Source: an uncultured Alphaproteobacteria bacterium (lineage in GTDB: Bacteria > Pseudomonadota > Alphaproteobacteria > Micropepsales > Micropepsaceae). Taken from it: a stretch of 7,594 nt of DNA. The position numbers and the translations under genes were made by a program. The DNA lies in contig CAIXUE010000192.1 of the NCBI GenBank assembly GCA_903922545.1, positions 1 to 7,594 of the forward strand, read 5' to 3'. This document shows, piece by piece, positions 1 through 5,839 of this stretch (the stretch's first letter is position 1; each line of letters begins with the position of its first letter). The notes beneath the pieces were generated by a model. The model had not been told where the DNA came from. It saw only the letters and a list, made by a program, of their open reading frames with translations, and did not search any database.

Positions 1-291
1 GCCTGCCTCGGCGGCGGTCTGGTAAAGTTCCTCGGCCTTTTTGGGGTCTTTGGAAACGCCCTGTCCCTGGCGCAGCATCATGGCGACATTGCGCATGGCG
101 GCCAGGTCAATATCGTCGATCCCGCTCCAGATTTTATAAGCCTGGGCATAGTCGCCAGCGTCATAGGCGGCGACGCCGGAATCGAATGTGCTTTTCAGGG
201 CCGCGCCGCTTTGCGGTCCCGCGCAGCCTCCCAAAAGAAAAATGGGCAGCAGGAATGCGCAGACCGGCATGGCGCGCAATGCTTTGTGCAT
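1..291 (-). CDS. Sel1-like repeat lipoprotein (partial, C-terminus beyond left edge)
   Basis: The reading frame opens at the ATG at 291 and runs off the left edge after 97 codons with no stop. A textbook Shine-Dalgarno (AAGGAGA, about 5 nt before the ATG) fixes the start. The protein begins with a basic, hydrophobic signal segment ending in a lipobox, L-L-G-G-C, so Cys23 is the predicted lipidated residue; the next residue is Ala, compatible with outer-membrane sorting. Residues from about 36 onward contain a TPR/Sel1-like helical pair: a [10 protein letters not shown] segment, then MMLRQGQGV and [13 protein letters not shown], the usual Sel1 G-x-G-V and A-x-x-x-Y-x-x-A-A-x-x-G pattern. Such repeats generally mediate protein contacts; the partner here is unknown. 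It diverges from pdxH across 68 bp. The lipoprotein and repeat calls are firm, but no specific role can be given. Confidence 0.88.
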   Translation of the reverse strand, partial: MHKALRAMPVCAFLLPIFLLGGCAGPQSGAALKSTFDSGVAAYDAGDYAQAYKIWSGIDDIDLAAMRNVAMMLRQGQGVSKDPKKAEELYQTAAEAG

Positions 292-359
292 GGCGTCTCC
301 TTTCGCCGCACGCTACCTTGTCCGCCGCCCGGAAGCTATTCCCCTTAAGGCTTTGTCAC

Positions 360-986
360 ATGAGTGAAATCGGTGGACCGAAAGATGATGGCGGCATCGC
401 GACCGACGCCGATCCCATGCATCTGTTCGCGCAGTGGATGGCGGAAGCGGAAAAAAGCGAACCCAATGACGCCAACGCCATGTCACTGGCGACAGTGGAC
501 GCGCTGAACCGCCCCAATGTCCGCATGGTTTTGCTCAAGGGCTGGGATGCGCAGGGCTTTGTTTTCTACACCAACAAGGAAAGCGCCAAGGGCGGCGAGA
601 TTTTCGCCCATTCCCATGCCGCACTTTGTCTCCACTGGAAATCGCTGCGCCGCCAGATCCGCGTCCGCGGCTCGGTGCTGGAAGTGGATGCCGCGGAAGC
701 CGATGCCTATTTCGCCAGCCGCCCCCGCGACAGCCAGATCGGCGCCTGGGCCTCGGCCCAGTCCCGGCCCATGGAATCGCGCTTTCATTTTGAAAAGGAA
801 ATCGCCCGCACCGCCGCCAGATTTGGCCTTGGCAAGGTGCCGCGCCCGGCCAATTGGAGCGGCTTTCGCGTGACGCCTTTTGAAATCGAATTCTGGCGCG
901 ACCGGCCGTTCCGGCTGCATGACCGGCTGGTCTATCGCCGCGACGAATCCGGATCGTCCTGGAAAACTGAGAGACTGTTTCCATGA
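360..986 (+). CDS. pdxH: Pyridoxamine/pyridoxine 5'-phosphate oxidase
   Basis: The product is 208 residues, close to the usual PdxH length of about 200-220. PdxH is a cytoplasmic FMN enzyme that oxidises pyridoxine or pyridoxamine 5'-phosphate with O2 to pyridoxal 5'-phosphate, the last step of the DXP-dependent vitamin B6 route and of salvage. Visible family motifs are RMVLLK (55-60) and FVFYTN (67-72) of the FMN-binding split barrel, Q99-x-R-V-R-G, the [15 protein letters not shown] block (120-135), the C-terminal signature I-E-F-W-x5-RLHDR (176-189) with the substrate-binding Arg and His, and the terminal RLFP. The frame is open upstream as far as 186, but the ATG at 360 is chosen because it gives the normal family N-terminus and has a TAAGG 9 nt upstream. 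The stop overlaps the next ATG (ATGA), so it probably shares an operon with the CDF gene. Confidence 0.96.
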   Translation: MSEIGGPKDDGGIATDADPMHLFAQWMAEAEKSEPNDANAMSLATVDALNRPNVRMVLLKGWDAQGFVFYTNKESAKGGEIFAHSHAALCLHWKSLRRQIRVRGSVLEVDAAEADAYFASRPRDSQIGAWASAQSRPMESRFHFEKEIARTAARFGLGKVPRPANWSGFRVTPFEIEFWRDRPFRLHDRLVYRRDESGSSWKTERLFP

Positions 987-1891
987 CGGACGCGGATCCG
1001 GCGCGCGGCCGGCTGATGCGCCGGGCGGCACTGGCTTCGCTTTGCGTCTCCCTGCTGCTGGTGACGATCAAGGCGGCGGCCTATTTCGCCTCCAATTCCG
1101 TGGCGCTGCTGGCCAGCCTGGCGGATTCCGCGCTCGATCTTTTCACCGCCGCGCTCAACATGCTGGCCATCCATGAAGCGCTGACGCCCGCCGATGCTGA
1201 ACACCGCTTCGGCCATGGCAAGGCTGAACCTCTGGCGGGCCTGGCACAGGGCGCTTTCATCTGCGCCTCGGCGGTCTTCCTGGTGATTCAATCCGTGCAG
1301 CGGCTCATGGCGCCGCAGCCGATCGAGCATTCGCTGGAAGCCATGATCGTGATGTGCGTCTCGATCTTTGCCGCCATCGTCCTCATTCTTTATGAGCGCA
1401 GTGTGGTGGCGCGCACCGGCTCGGTCGCGGTCACCGCCGACGCCACGCATTATTTCGGCGATCTGGTCAGCAATATCGGCGTGGTGGTGGCGATCCTGCT
1501 GGTTTCCTGGCTGGGCTGGCTGCGGGCCGATCCCATCATCGCGCTGTTTGTGGCGCTGGTGCTGGTGGTCAGCGCCTGGACCGTGTTCCGCGCCAGCCTG
1601 GACCAGTTGATGGACCGCGAATTGCCGGATGAAGAGCGCGAGCGCATTGCCGCCATTGTCGGCCGCAATCCCGAAGTGCGGGCGTTGCATGAACTGAAAA
1701 CCCGCCAGGCCGGCGGCGCCATCTTCATTCAGGTGCATATCGAGGTTGACGGCGCCATGACGCTGTCCAAAGCCCATACCATCTCCGACCAGGTGGAACT
1801 GGCTTTATGCGCCGCCTATCCTCATGCCGAAGTGATCATTCATCAGGATCCTGCGGGCTTTGAGCAAGCGCCGGCGCACCCCACAGCCTGA
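983..1891 (+). CDS. Cation diffusion facilitator (CDF) metal exporter, FieF-like
   Basis: This is a 302-residue inner-membrane metal/proton antiporter of the CDF family, which exports divalent metals such as Zn, Fe, Cd or Mn. Six hydrophobic segments lie in about the first 205 residues. The intramembrane metal site is complete: D48 and D52 in L-A-D-S-A-L-D (TM2) and H156 and D160 in H-Y-F-G-D (TM5), which is the DD-HD arrangement of FieF/YiiP rather than the HD-HD type of many dedicated Zn exporters. The loop motif [13 protein letters not shown] (74-86) is the classic family signature. Residues from about 210 form the cytoplasmic ferredoxin-like domain, with conserved His in HIEVDG, KAH and IHQDP. 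The start overlaps the pdxH stop as ATGA, so translation is probably coupled. The 3' end overlaps the opposing antiporter gene by 56 bp. Substrate choice cannot be read with certainty. Confidence 0.93.
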   Translation: MTDADPARGRLMRRAALASLCVSLLLVTIKAAAYFASNSVALLASLADSALDLFTAALNMLAIHEALTPADAEHRFGHGKAEPLAGLAQGAFICASAVFLVIQSVQRLMAPQPIEHSLEAMIVMCVSIFAAIVLILYERSVVARTGSVAVTADATHYFGDLVSNIGVVVAILLVSWLGWLRADPIIALFVALVLVVSAWTVFRASLDQLMDRELPDEERERIAAIVGRNPEVRALHELKTRQAGGAIFIQVHIEVDGAMTLSKAHTISDQVELALCAAYPHAEVIIHQDPAGFEQAPAHPTA

Positions 1892-3086
1892 GCCCCGCCA
1901 GGTCGAAGCCCAAGACGCTGGCCTGCCCCAAAATCACCCGGTGCATCAGCCGCGCCATCAAAAACCAGATCGGGCTTGCCAGCAGCGACATGGCGATCAC
2001 CGCGATGGCCAGCTTGTGACCGGCGGCGCTCAGCGCCCCCACGGACAAGCCGGCGCTGGCCAGCACAAAGGAAAACTCTCCCACCGGCGACAAAAACAGC
2101 GACGCCTGCACCGCCGTGTCGAACGGCTCGCCCGCGATCATCAGCAGCAGCCAGTTGAGAAAGGTCTTGCCGCCTGTCACCACCACCAGCGCCGCCAGGA
2201 TCACCCACATCTGGTCCAGCAGATATTGCAGGTCGATCAGCAAGCCCACCGACAGGAAAAACACGAACAGCAGAATGGATTGCACCGGCGCCGCCATATG
2301 CTCGGCGCCGCGCCGCAAGGTGGAATGACCCACCAGCAGCCCGCACAAAAACGCGCCCAGCGCCGGCGACAATCCCACCAGGCCCGACAGCGCCGCTGAA
2401 GCAAAACACAACCCCAAAATCCCCAGCGTACCGACGTCAAAATCCTTCAGCAGATATTCGTCGCCGGGAAAGCGGAAGCTCTTGATGCGGGTGAGAAGGG
2501 CGATAAACCCGCCCAACAGGCCCAGCGCCAATGCCAGCCGCCAGCCAATCCCCCACAGATTCTGCGCGATCCCCGCGCCCAGCCCGTTGGTAATCAGCAG
2601 CAGCGGAATCACCGCCAGGTCCTGTGCCACCAGAATGGCCACCGCCAGCCGCCCGGCCGGCGAGGCGCGTTCCCCCACCTCACTCATCATTTTCATCGCC
2701 ACCGCGGTCGAGGAAATGGACAGCATAAAGCCGATCACCACCCCACCCATCACTTCGCCATGCACATAGCGCGTGAACAGCGCCACCGACGACGCGATCA
2801 CCGCGATGGTCACGATCGTGACCGCCAGCGCCAGCGGCAGCAATTTGCGGAACGATTGCAGCCGCAATTCCATGCCGATGATGAACAACAGCATCAGCAC
2901 GCCCAGATCGGCCATGGTCTCGATGGATTGCGAGGGTTCGATCAATCCTGCGCCGCTGGGGCCCAGCCCCACGCCCACCAGAATGAAACCCACCGCGGCA
3001 GGCAGCCTCAGCCGCGACATCACCAGCCCGCACGCCACGGCGGCGGCCAGAAGCAGGGCGAGGGCGGTCAGGCTCTGGGTGTGCAT
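1836..3086 (-). CDS. CPA2-family monovalent cation:proton antiporter, without RCK domain
   Basis: This is a 416-residue polytopic membrane protein with about 12 hydrophobic segments, of the CPA2 (KefB/KefC/YbaL/NapA-like) group that exchanges Na+ or K+ for protons. Family marks are the early GFILVGVGLGPSGAGLI segment (33-49), F-I-I-G-M-E-L-R (68-75), SISSTAVAMK (123-132), the ion-site motif AILVAQDLAVIP with D156 (150-161), FFLSVGLLIDL (276-286) and LSPVGEFSFVLA (332-343). Kef and YbaL proteins continue into a cytoplasmic NAD-binding RCK/TrkA-N domain at about 400-560; this one stops after the transport domain with a short polar tail. The ATG at 3086 gives the typical N-terminus (MHTQSLTALALLLAAA). 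A TTG at 3113 is an in-frame alternative. No strong Shine-Dalgarno is visible, and the ATG lies inside a hairpin. The ion specificity is not determined. Confidence 0.9.
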   Translation of the reverse strand: MHTQSLTALALLLAAAVACGLVMSRLRLPAAVGFILVGVGLGPSGAGLIEPSQSIETMADLGVLMLLFIIGMELRLQSFRKLLPLALAVTIVTIAVIASSVALFTRYVHGEVMGGVVIGFMLSISSTAVAMKMMSEVGERASPAGRLAVAILVAQDLAVIPLLLITNGLGAGIAQNLWGIGWRLALALGLLGGFIALLTRIKSFRFPGDEYLLKDFDVGTLGILGLCFASAALSGLVGLSPALGAFLCGLLVGHSTLRRGAEHMAAPVQSILLFVFFLSVGLLIDLQYLLDQMWVILAALVVVTGGKTFLNWLLLMIAGEPFDTAVQASLFLSPVGEFSFVLASAGLSVGALSAAGHKLAIAVIAMSLLASPIWFLMARLMHRVILGQASVLGFDLAGLRLWGAPALAQSPQDPDE

Positions 3087-3105
3087 GCCCCGATGATAGG
3101 GGCAT
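3085..3105 (-). promoter_or_regulatory. Hairpin enclosing the antiporter start codon
   Basis: A perfect 7-bp inverted repeat, ATGCCCC at 3085-3091 and GGGGCAT at 3099-3105, has a 7-nt loop. In the antiporter mRNA the 3' arm carries GGGG and most of the AUG, so folding would hide the initiation site. It could act as a translational gate, or simply mean that the TTG at 3113 is used instead. The pairing is directly visible; the regulatory role is inference. Confidence 0.4.
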
Positions 3106-3115
3106 TGCCGCAAAC

Positions 3116-3147
3116 AAAAAAGGCGCGGGGGTGACCCCGCGCCTTTT
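3116..3147 (-). terminator. Intrinsic terminator after the exported Sel1-repeat gene
   Basis: A perfect 9-bp GC stem (GGCGCGGGG at 3122-3130 with CCCCGCGCC at 3135-3143) has a 4-nt loop, extended by A/T pairs. On the minus strand it is followed by six T. It begins 20 bp after the stop of the 3167-3748 gene, the normal position for Rho-independent termination of that transcript. On the plus strand it is followed by TTTT and could also stop antisense transcription. Confidence 0.85.
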
Positions 3148-3166
3148 CCAATTTATGCCGTGCTTT

Positions 3167-3748
3167 TTAGGCGCAGCCCTTGAAGCCCGACTGCAGGCAG
3201 CGCTGCGAAAGCTGCGCCGCCATGTTGAGGGCCTGGTTGGTCAGGCGCACGCGAAGCGCATTGCGGTTCTGCACGCCCTGCGGCACGCCCGCGCGCGAGG
3301 CGAGATCGAACCACATATAGGCGTGGATCGGATCAACCTGCGAACCCTGGCCGTTCAGCAGCATCAGGCCCAGATTGACCTGGGCTGCGGCATTGCCCTG
3401 CGCCGCGGCGGCGCGGAAGAAGGTCAGCGCCTTGACATAGTCGCGCTGCACGCCTTTGCCGTCACGATACATGCCGCCCAGATTGTTCTGGCCCAGCGAG
3501 CTGCCATTGGCGGCAGAACGGGAGAACCACTGCAAAGCGGTGGGGTAATTGCGCGGCACGCCCTTGCCGTCCATATACATGATGCCGAAATTGTTCTGCA
3601 CCGTGGCGTCATTGGTCAGCCCGCGCCAGGAATTCATCGCGTTGCGATAGTCGCCACGCTTCCAGGCCACGGCACCGTCTTCAAAGGGACTGGCCACAGC
3701 CGCGGTCGCCATACAGGCGAGCAGGGCGGCCACTATAAACTTACGCAT
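3167..3748 (-). CDS. Exported Sel1-like repeat protein
   Basis: The product is 193 residues. The ATG at 3748 is preferred over one 18 nt upstream because GGAG lies 6 nt before it and because it starts directly with a signal peptide (MRKFIVAALLACMATAAVA, cleavage likely after A19). The mature protein opens with a half repeat (WKRGDYRNAMNSWRGL), then three Sel1-like repeats at roughly 47-82, 83-118 and 119-154, each with the G-x-G-V or G-Q-G turn and an A-x-x-W/F-F-x-x-A/S-A/R-A-x-x-G helix. The C-terminus is helical and ends in C184-x7-C192, a pair that could form a disulfide in the periplasm. Sel1-repeat proteins are usually adaptors; no enzymatic motif is present. It has its own candidate promoter with a CtrA-type box and a strong terminator, so it looks monocistronic. 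It resembles the lipoprotein at the left edge only in general architecture. Confidence 0.9.
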   Translation of the reverse strand: MRKFIVAALLACMATAAVASPFEDGAVAWKRGDYRNAMNSWRGLTNDATVQNNFGIMYMDGKGVPRNYPTALQWFSRSAANGSSLGQNNLGGMYRDGKGVQRDYVKALTFFRAAAAQGNAAAQVNLGLMLLNGQGSQVDPIHAYMWFDLASRAGVPQGVQNRNALRVRLTNQALNMAAQLSQRCLQSGFKGCA

Positions 3749-3766
3749 CGCGGGCTCCATATCCAA

Positions 3767-3897
3767 AATCCGAATGGCACGCTAACCCCTTCGCCCTAAC
3801 GAACGGTTACCAAAGCAACATCTGGTGCTTTAAAATGCGCGCAATTACGCGGTTAATCACGGTATCCGGCGCGTGCGTGCCAGGTCTCAGTGTGTGG
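3767..3897. other. Long leader/intergenic stretch before the exported Sel1-repeat gene
   Basis: This stretch is free of coding potential and lower in GC than its surroundings. Near 3771-3803 it holds two CTAAC-type words about 15 bp apart and a GGTTACC palindrome. If the candidate promoter at 3898-3926 is used, it would be transcribed as a 5' leader of roughly 140 nt. I see no riboswitch fold that I recognise. Confidence 0.35.
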
Positions 3898-3926
3898 AGT
3901 ATCGCGTTAAGTCTGCGTTAAGACAA
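3898..3926 (-). promoter_or_regulatory. Putative promoter with CtrA-type binding box
   Basis: Read on the minus strand, two TTAACGC half-sites in direct repeat form TTAA-N7-TTAAC (TTAA at 3921-3918 and 3910-3907), which matches the full recognition consensus of the alphaproteobacterial cell-cycle regulator CtrA. The box sits within a plausible sigma-70-like promoter, TTGTCT (3926-3921), 17-bp spacer, GATACT (3903-3898). It points at the exported Sel1-repeat gene, whose ATG is about 150 bp downstream. A box inside the spacer could mean repression rather than activation. The match is direct; binding is inferred. Confidence 0.5.
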
Positions 3927-3937
3927 ACCGCGCGGCG

Positions 3938-4159
3938 TTACTTCTTGCCCGCATCTTCCAGAATTTCGGCGATGGTGTCCTTGCCTTCGGCGCTGTGCAT
4001 CCAGGCTTGCGCGGCCTGCAGCGAGTCAAAAGCCTGCGGCACTTTTTGCGGCTTGTTGCGGCCTTCCACCGGCACCAGCACCTCAAAGGTGCCGGCCAGG
4101 CGCACATCCTTGGTTTCGGCGGCATAGGGCGGCGGCAGTTTCGATACTTTCTTTTTCAT
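3938..4159 (-). CDS. Small conserved-looking protein coupled to RluB, function unknown
   Basis: A 73-residue cytoplasmic protein with no signal peptide or membrane segment. The N-terminus is basic (MKKKVSKLPPPY). The middle looks like beta strands (VRLAGTFEVLVPVEG), and the C-terminal half has an aromatic/acidic helical part (AFDSLQAAQAWMHSAEGKDTIAEILEDAGKK). I do not recognise the family. The case for a real gene is good: its ATG overlaps the rluB stop as ATGA, and an AAGGA lies about 7 nt upstream, inside the last rluB codons. Translation should therefore depend on rluB, and a role near ribosome or RNA modification is possible but unproven. Confidence 0.75.
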   Translation of the reverse strand: MKKKVSKLPPPYAAETKDVRLAGTFEVLVPVEGRNKPQKVPQAFDSLQAAQAWMHSAEGKDTIAEILEDAGKK

Positions 4160-5073
4160 GTCTTCGTCCTTTTGCCGCTCGTCTTTTTAAAGCCAGTCTT
4201 CCTGGAGTCCGTCTTCTTTGAATCTGTCTTCTTAGCGCCGCTTTTCACATCGCCGGACGGCCGTTGCCAGGGCGCGTCTGGCGCGGCTTCTACCTGTTTT
4301 TTGCGCCCGATGCCAAGCTGCATCCGCCACAGTTTGGCGGGAATTTCCTCCACTGCCCCTTCTGCCAGCTGGCCCAGCTGAAAGGGGCCATACGCCACGC
4401 GGATCAGCCGCGCCACTTTCAGGCCCAGTGATTCCATTACCCGCTTGACCTCGCGGTTCTTGCCTTCCTTCAGCGACACCGTCACCCAGGAATACATCCC
4501 CTTGCTGCGCTCGATATCGGCCACGATGGGGCCATAGGAAATTCCGGCGATTGTCACGCCGGTGGCCAGCTTGTCCAGATTGTCCTGCGTCACCTTGCCG
4601 AACAGCCGGGCGCGGTATTTGCGCACCCATCCGGCGGAAGGAATTTCCAGCCGCCTGGCGATCTCCCCGTCATTGGTCAAAAGTAGCAGGCCTTCGGAAT
4701 TGAAATCCAGCCGCCCCACCGAAACCACCCGGCCCAGCGATTTGGGCACAAATTCAAACACGGTGGGCCGGCCTTTTTCGTCCTTATGGGTGGTCACGGT
4801 TCCCGATGTCTTGTGATAGCGCCACAACCGCGCCGGCGCCCGTTCCGCCAGCGGCTTGCCGTCAATCTGGATCAGGTTGTTTTCCGTCACTTTGATGGCG
4901 GGGGTGGCGACGATTTCGCCGTCCAGCATCACCCGTCCTTCGGCGATCAGCTTCTCGGCATCGCGGCGCGAACAGATGCCTGCCCGGGCGATGACTTTGG
5001 CAATGCGTTCGCCATCCGGGTTCGCCGCGTCCTGCTCGCCTTCGGGAAGTTCTTCGGCCACAATGGCCTCCAT
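4156..5073 (-). CDS. rluB: 23S rRNA pseudouridine synthase, RsuA/RluB family
   Basis: The product is 305 residues. Enzymes of this family isomerise a specific uridine in rRNA to pseudouridine; RluB acts on 23S rRNA U2605 (E. coli numbering). An S4 RNA-binding domain spans about 21-66 (ERIAKVIARAGICSRRDAEKLI). The catalytic domain follows, with the nucleophile D123 in GRLDFNSEGLLLLTNDG, an upstream Y-H-K-T-S-G-x-V-T-T segment, and the KEGKNREVKRVMESLGLKVARLIRVAYGPF block. After about residue 262 there is a Lys/Arg/Thr-rich disordered tail, typical in kind for this family but here made of five pentads. The frame stays open upstream to 5433, but that part is antisense to tadA. The ATG at 5073 leaves the usual short acidic leader; an ATG at 5091 is an alternative. 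No clear Shine-Dalgarno is seen. RluE or RsuA specificity cannot be fully excluded. Confidence 0.93.
   Translation of the reverse strand: MEAIVAEELPEGEQDAANPDGERIAKVIARAGICSRRDAEKLIAEGRVMLDGEIVATPAIKVTENNLIQIDGKPLAERAPARLWRYHKTSGTVTTHKDEKGRPTVFEFVPKSLGRVVSVGRLDFNSEGLLLLTNDGEIARRLEIPSAGWVRKYRARLFGKVTQDNLDKLATGVTIAGISYGPIVADIERSKGMYSWVTVSLKEGKNREVKRVMESLGLKVARLIRVAYGPFQLGQLAEGAVEEIPAKLWRMQLGIGRKKQVEAAPDAPWQRPSGDVKSGAKKTDSKKTDSRKTGFKKTSGKRTKT
4159..4233 (-). repeat. Five tandem 15-bp units encoding the basic RluB tail
   Basis: The last 25 codons of rluB are five in-frame units of 15 bp that translate as KKTDS, KKTDS, RKTGF, KKTSG and KRTKT. The first two are identical in protein and differ at only a few bases. 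The period and the [KR][KR]T core indicate growth by tandem duplication followed by drift. The last unit also holds the ribosome-binding site and part of the start codon of the downstream small gene. Confidence 0.8.
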
Positions 5074-5521
5074 GAATGACGAGGAAGCCATAGCATTGGC
5101 GCTGGCGGAAGCCAAAGACGCCGCCCAGCGGGGCGAAGTGCCGGTGGGCGCCGCGCTTTTCGCTCCCGATGGCGCGCTTTTGGCGAGGGGTGGCAACCGG
5201 ATTGTCGAATTGCGCGATCCCACCGCCCATGCCGAGATTCTGGTGCTGCGGGAAGGGGCCCGCAAACTGGGTAATGAGCGGCTGACGGGCGCACAATTGT
5301 TCGTCTCGCTTGAACCTTGCGCCATGTGCGTGGGGGCAATCTCGCTGGCGCGGGTGAGCCGGCTGGTGTTCGCGGCGGAAGACGCCAAGGGCGGCGCGGT
5401 GCTGCATGGCCCGCGCTTTTTTGAATCGCCCACCTGTCATCATCGCCCATCCGTGGCGCGCGCCGGTGATGCAGGCGCTGCGGGCGAAATGTTGAAGGAA
5501 TTTTTCCGGGCGCGGCGCTAA
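5072..5521 (+). CDS. tadA: tRNA-specific adenosine-34 deaminase
   Basis: The product is 149 residues. TadA converts adenosine to inosine at the wobble position (34) of tRNA-Arg(ACG), allowing CGU, CGC and CGA codons to be read by one tRNA; the family is usually essential. The zinc deaminase motifs are intact: H53-A-E55 (His ligand and catalytic Glu) and P82-C83-A-M-C86 (Cys ligands). The substrate-shaping N-terminal segment EVPVGAALF (22-30) and the C-terminal block GGAVLHGPRFFESPTCHHRP, ending in FFRARR, match bacterial TadA rather than guanine or cytosine deaminases. The start at 5072 overlaps the rluB start on the other strand; an in-frame ATG at 5063 would add three residues (MAS). Neither has a strong Shine-Dalgarno. 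Its promoter must lie inside the 5' part of rluB. Confidence 0.93.
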   Translation: MNDEEAIALALAEAKDAAQRGEVPVGAALFAPDGALLARGGNRIVELRDPTAHAEILVLREGARKLGNERLTGAQLFVSLEPCAMCVGAISLARVSRLVFAAEDAKGGAVLHGPRFFESPTCHHRPSVARAGDAGAAGEMLKEFFRARR

Positions 5522-5528
5522 ACGCCGG

Positions 5529-5753
5529 TCAGGCCAGAAGATCCAGCAGTGTGCCGATATGCGGGCTGGTCTGCCCCACTTGCGCCAACGCGGTCTTTTC
5601 CAGGTTGCTCGCCACGCTTTGCAGCTTGGCGGCAAGTTCCGGCGCGGCGGTTTCTTTTGCCTGCCGCCTCAGATCGCCGGCATAGGAAATCATCTGCGGC
5701 ACGGAAGTGATGGTCTGGCCCATGCCTGTAAGATGGTGCAGGCCGCGCCCCAT
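5529..5753 (-). CDS. Small helical protein of unknown function
   Basis: This encodes 74 residues from the ATG at 5753, or 64 from the ATG at 5723, which I think is at least as likely (MGQTITSVPQ). Neither has a good Shine-Dalgarno. The sequence is mostly amphipathic helix (ISYAGDLRRQAKETAAPELAAKLQSVASNLEKTALAQ), ends in a hydrophobic LLDLLA, and has no signal peptide or Cys. I do not recognise the family. Its stop lies 7 bp from the opposing tadA stop. A competing frame at 5518-5757 on the same strand is Arg/Gly/His-rich and looks like a shadow. A real gene is probable but not certain. Confidence 0.55.
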   Translation of the reverse strand: MGRGLHHLTGMGQTITSVPQMISYAGDLRRQAKETAAPELAAKLQSVASNLEKTALAQVGQTSPHIGTLLDLLA

Positions 5754-5827
5754 TCAATCCGAACTTAAGGGAAGGGGTAATAAAGTCTTATGGACGCGGA
5801 AAGCGGACTTAACCTTAAAACCTGGGC
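5754..5827. other. AT-richer intergenic region with clustered TTAA words
   Basis: This noncoding gap lies between the PAP2 gene and the small helical gene, both leftward. It holds TTAA at 5765-5768, 5809-5812 and 5815-5818; the spacings do not fit the full TTAA-N7-TTAA CtrA box. It is the only place for a promoter of the small gene, but no clear -35/-10 pair is visible. Confidence 0.35.
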
Positions 5828-5839
5828 CTAGAACCAGGT
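5817..5839 (-). terminator. Possible weak terminator overlapping the PAP2 stop codon
   Basis: ACCTGG (5820-5825) pairs with CCAGGT (5834-5839) around an 8-nt loop that contains the TAG stop of the phosphatase gene; on the minus strand the stem runs into a short T run. Six pairs and a short T tract make it only a weak candidate. Confidence 0.35.

Noticed and set aside
318..346. A TTGTCC/TATTCC promoter for pdxH.
   Set aside because: The spacing is only about 13 bp, too short for a sigma-70-type promoter.
186..359. 58-codon N-terminal extension of pdxH.
   Set aside because: It overlaps the start of the divergent lipoprotein gene, is Arg/Ala/Trp-rich, and has no family counterpart; the ATG at 360 has an acceptable ribosome-binding site.
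932..1777. A 281-codon open frame on the minus strand.
   Set aside because: It is antisense to the pdxH end and the CDF gene, is rich in His, Gln, Arg and Asp as expected of a high-GC shadow frame, and has no recognisable motif; the plus-strand CDF has complete metal-site residues.
1860..2399. Long plus-strand frames across the antiporter gene, also at 2482-3134.
   Set aside because: Their Gln/His/Arg-rich compositions mirror the membrane-protein codons of the opposite strand; the antiporter motifs are unambiguous.
3131..3799. A 222-codon plus-strand frame.
   Set aside because: It is the reverse of the Sel1-repeat gene, rich in His, Arg and Gly, with no motif; the minus strand has a signal peptide and clear repeats.
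5074..5433. Upstream extension of the rluB frame, about 120 codons.
   Set aside because: It lies wholly antisense to tadA, has a Ser/Arg/Pro-rich composition unlike an RluB leader, and the S4 domain follows normally from the ATG at 5073.
4862..5635. Long minus-strand frame covering tadA and part of rluB.
   Set aside because: It is in a different frame from rluB and antisense to tadA, and its composition is that of a shadow frame.
5765..5818. TTAA cluster as a second CtrA box.
   Set aside because: The spacings between TTAA words are 40 and 2 bp, not the 7 bp of the full consensus.
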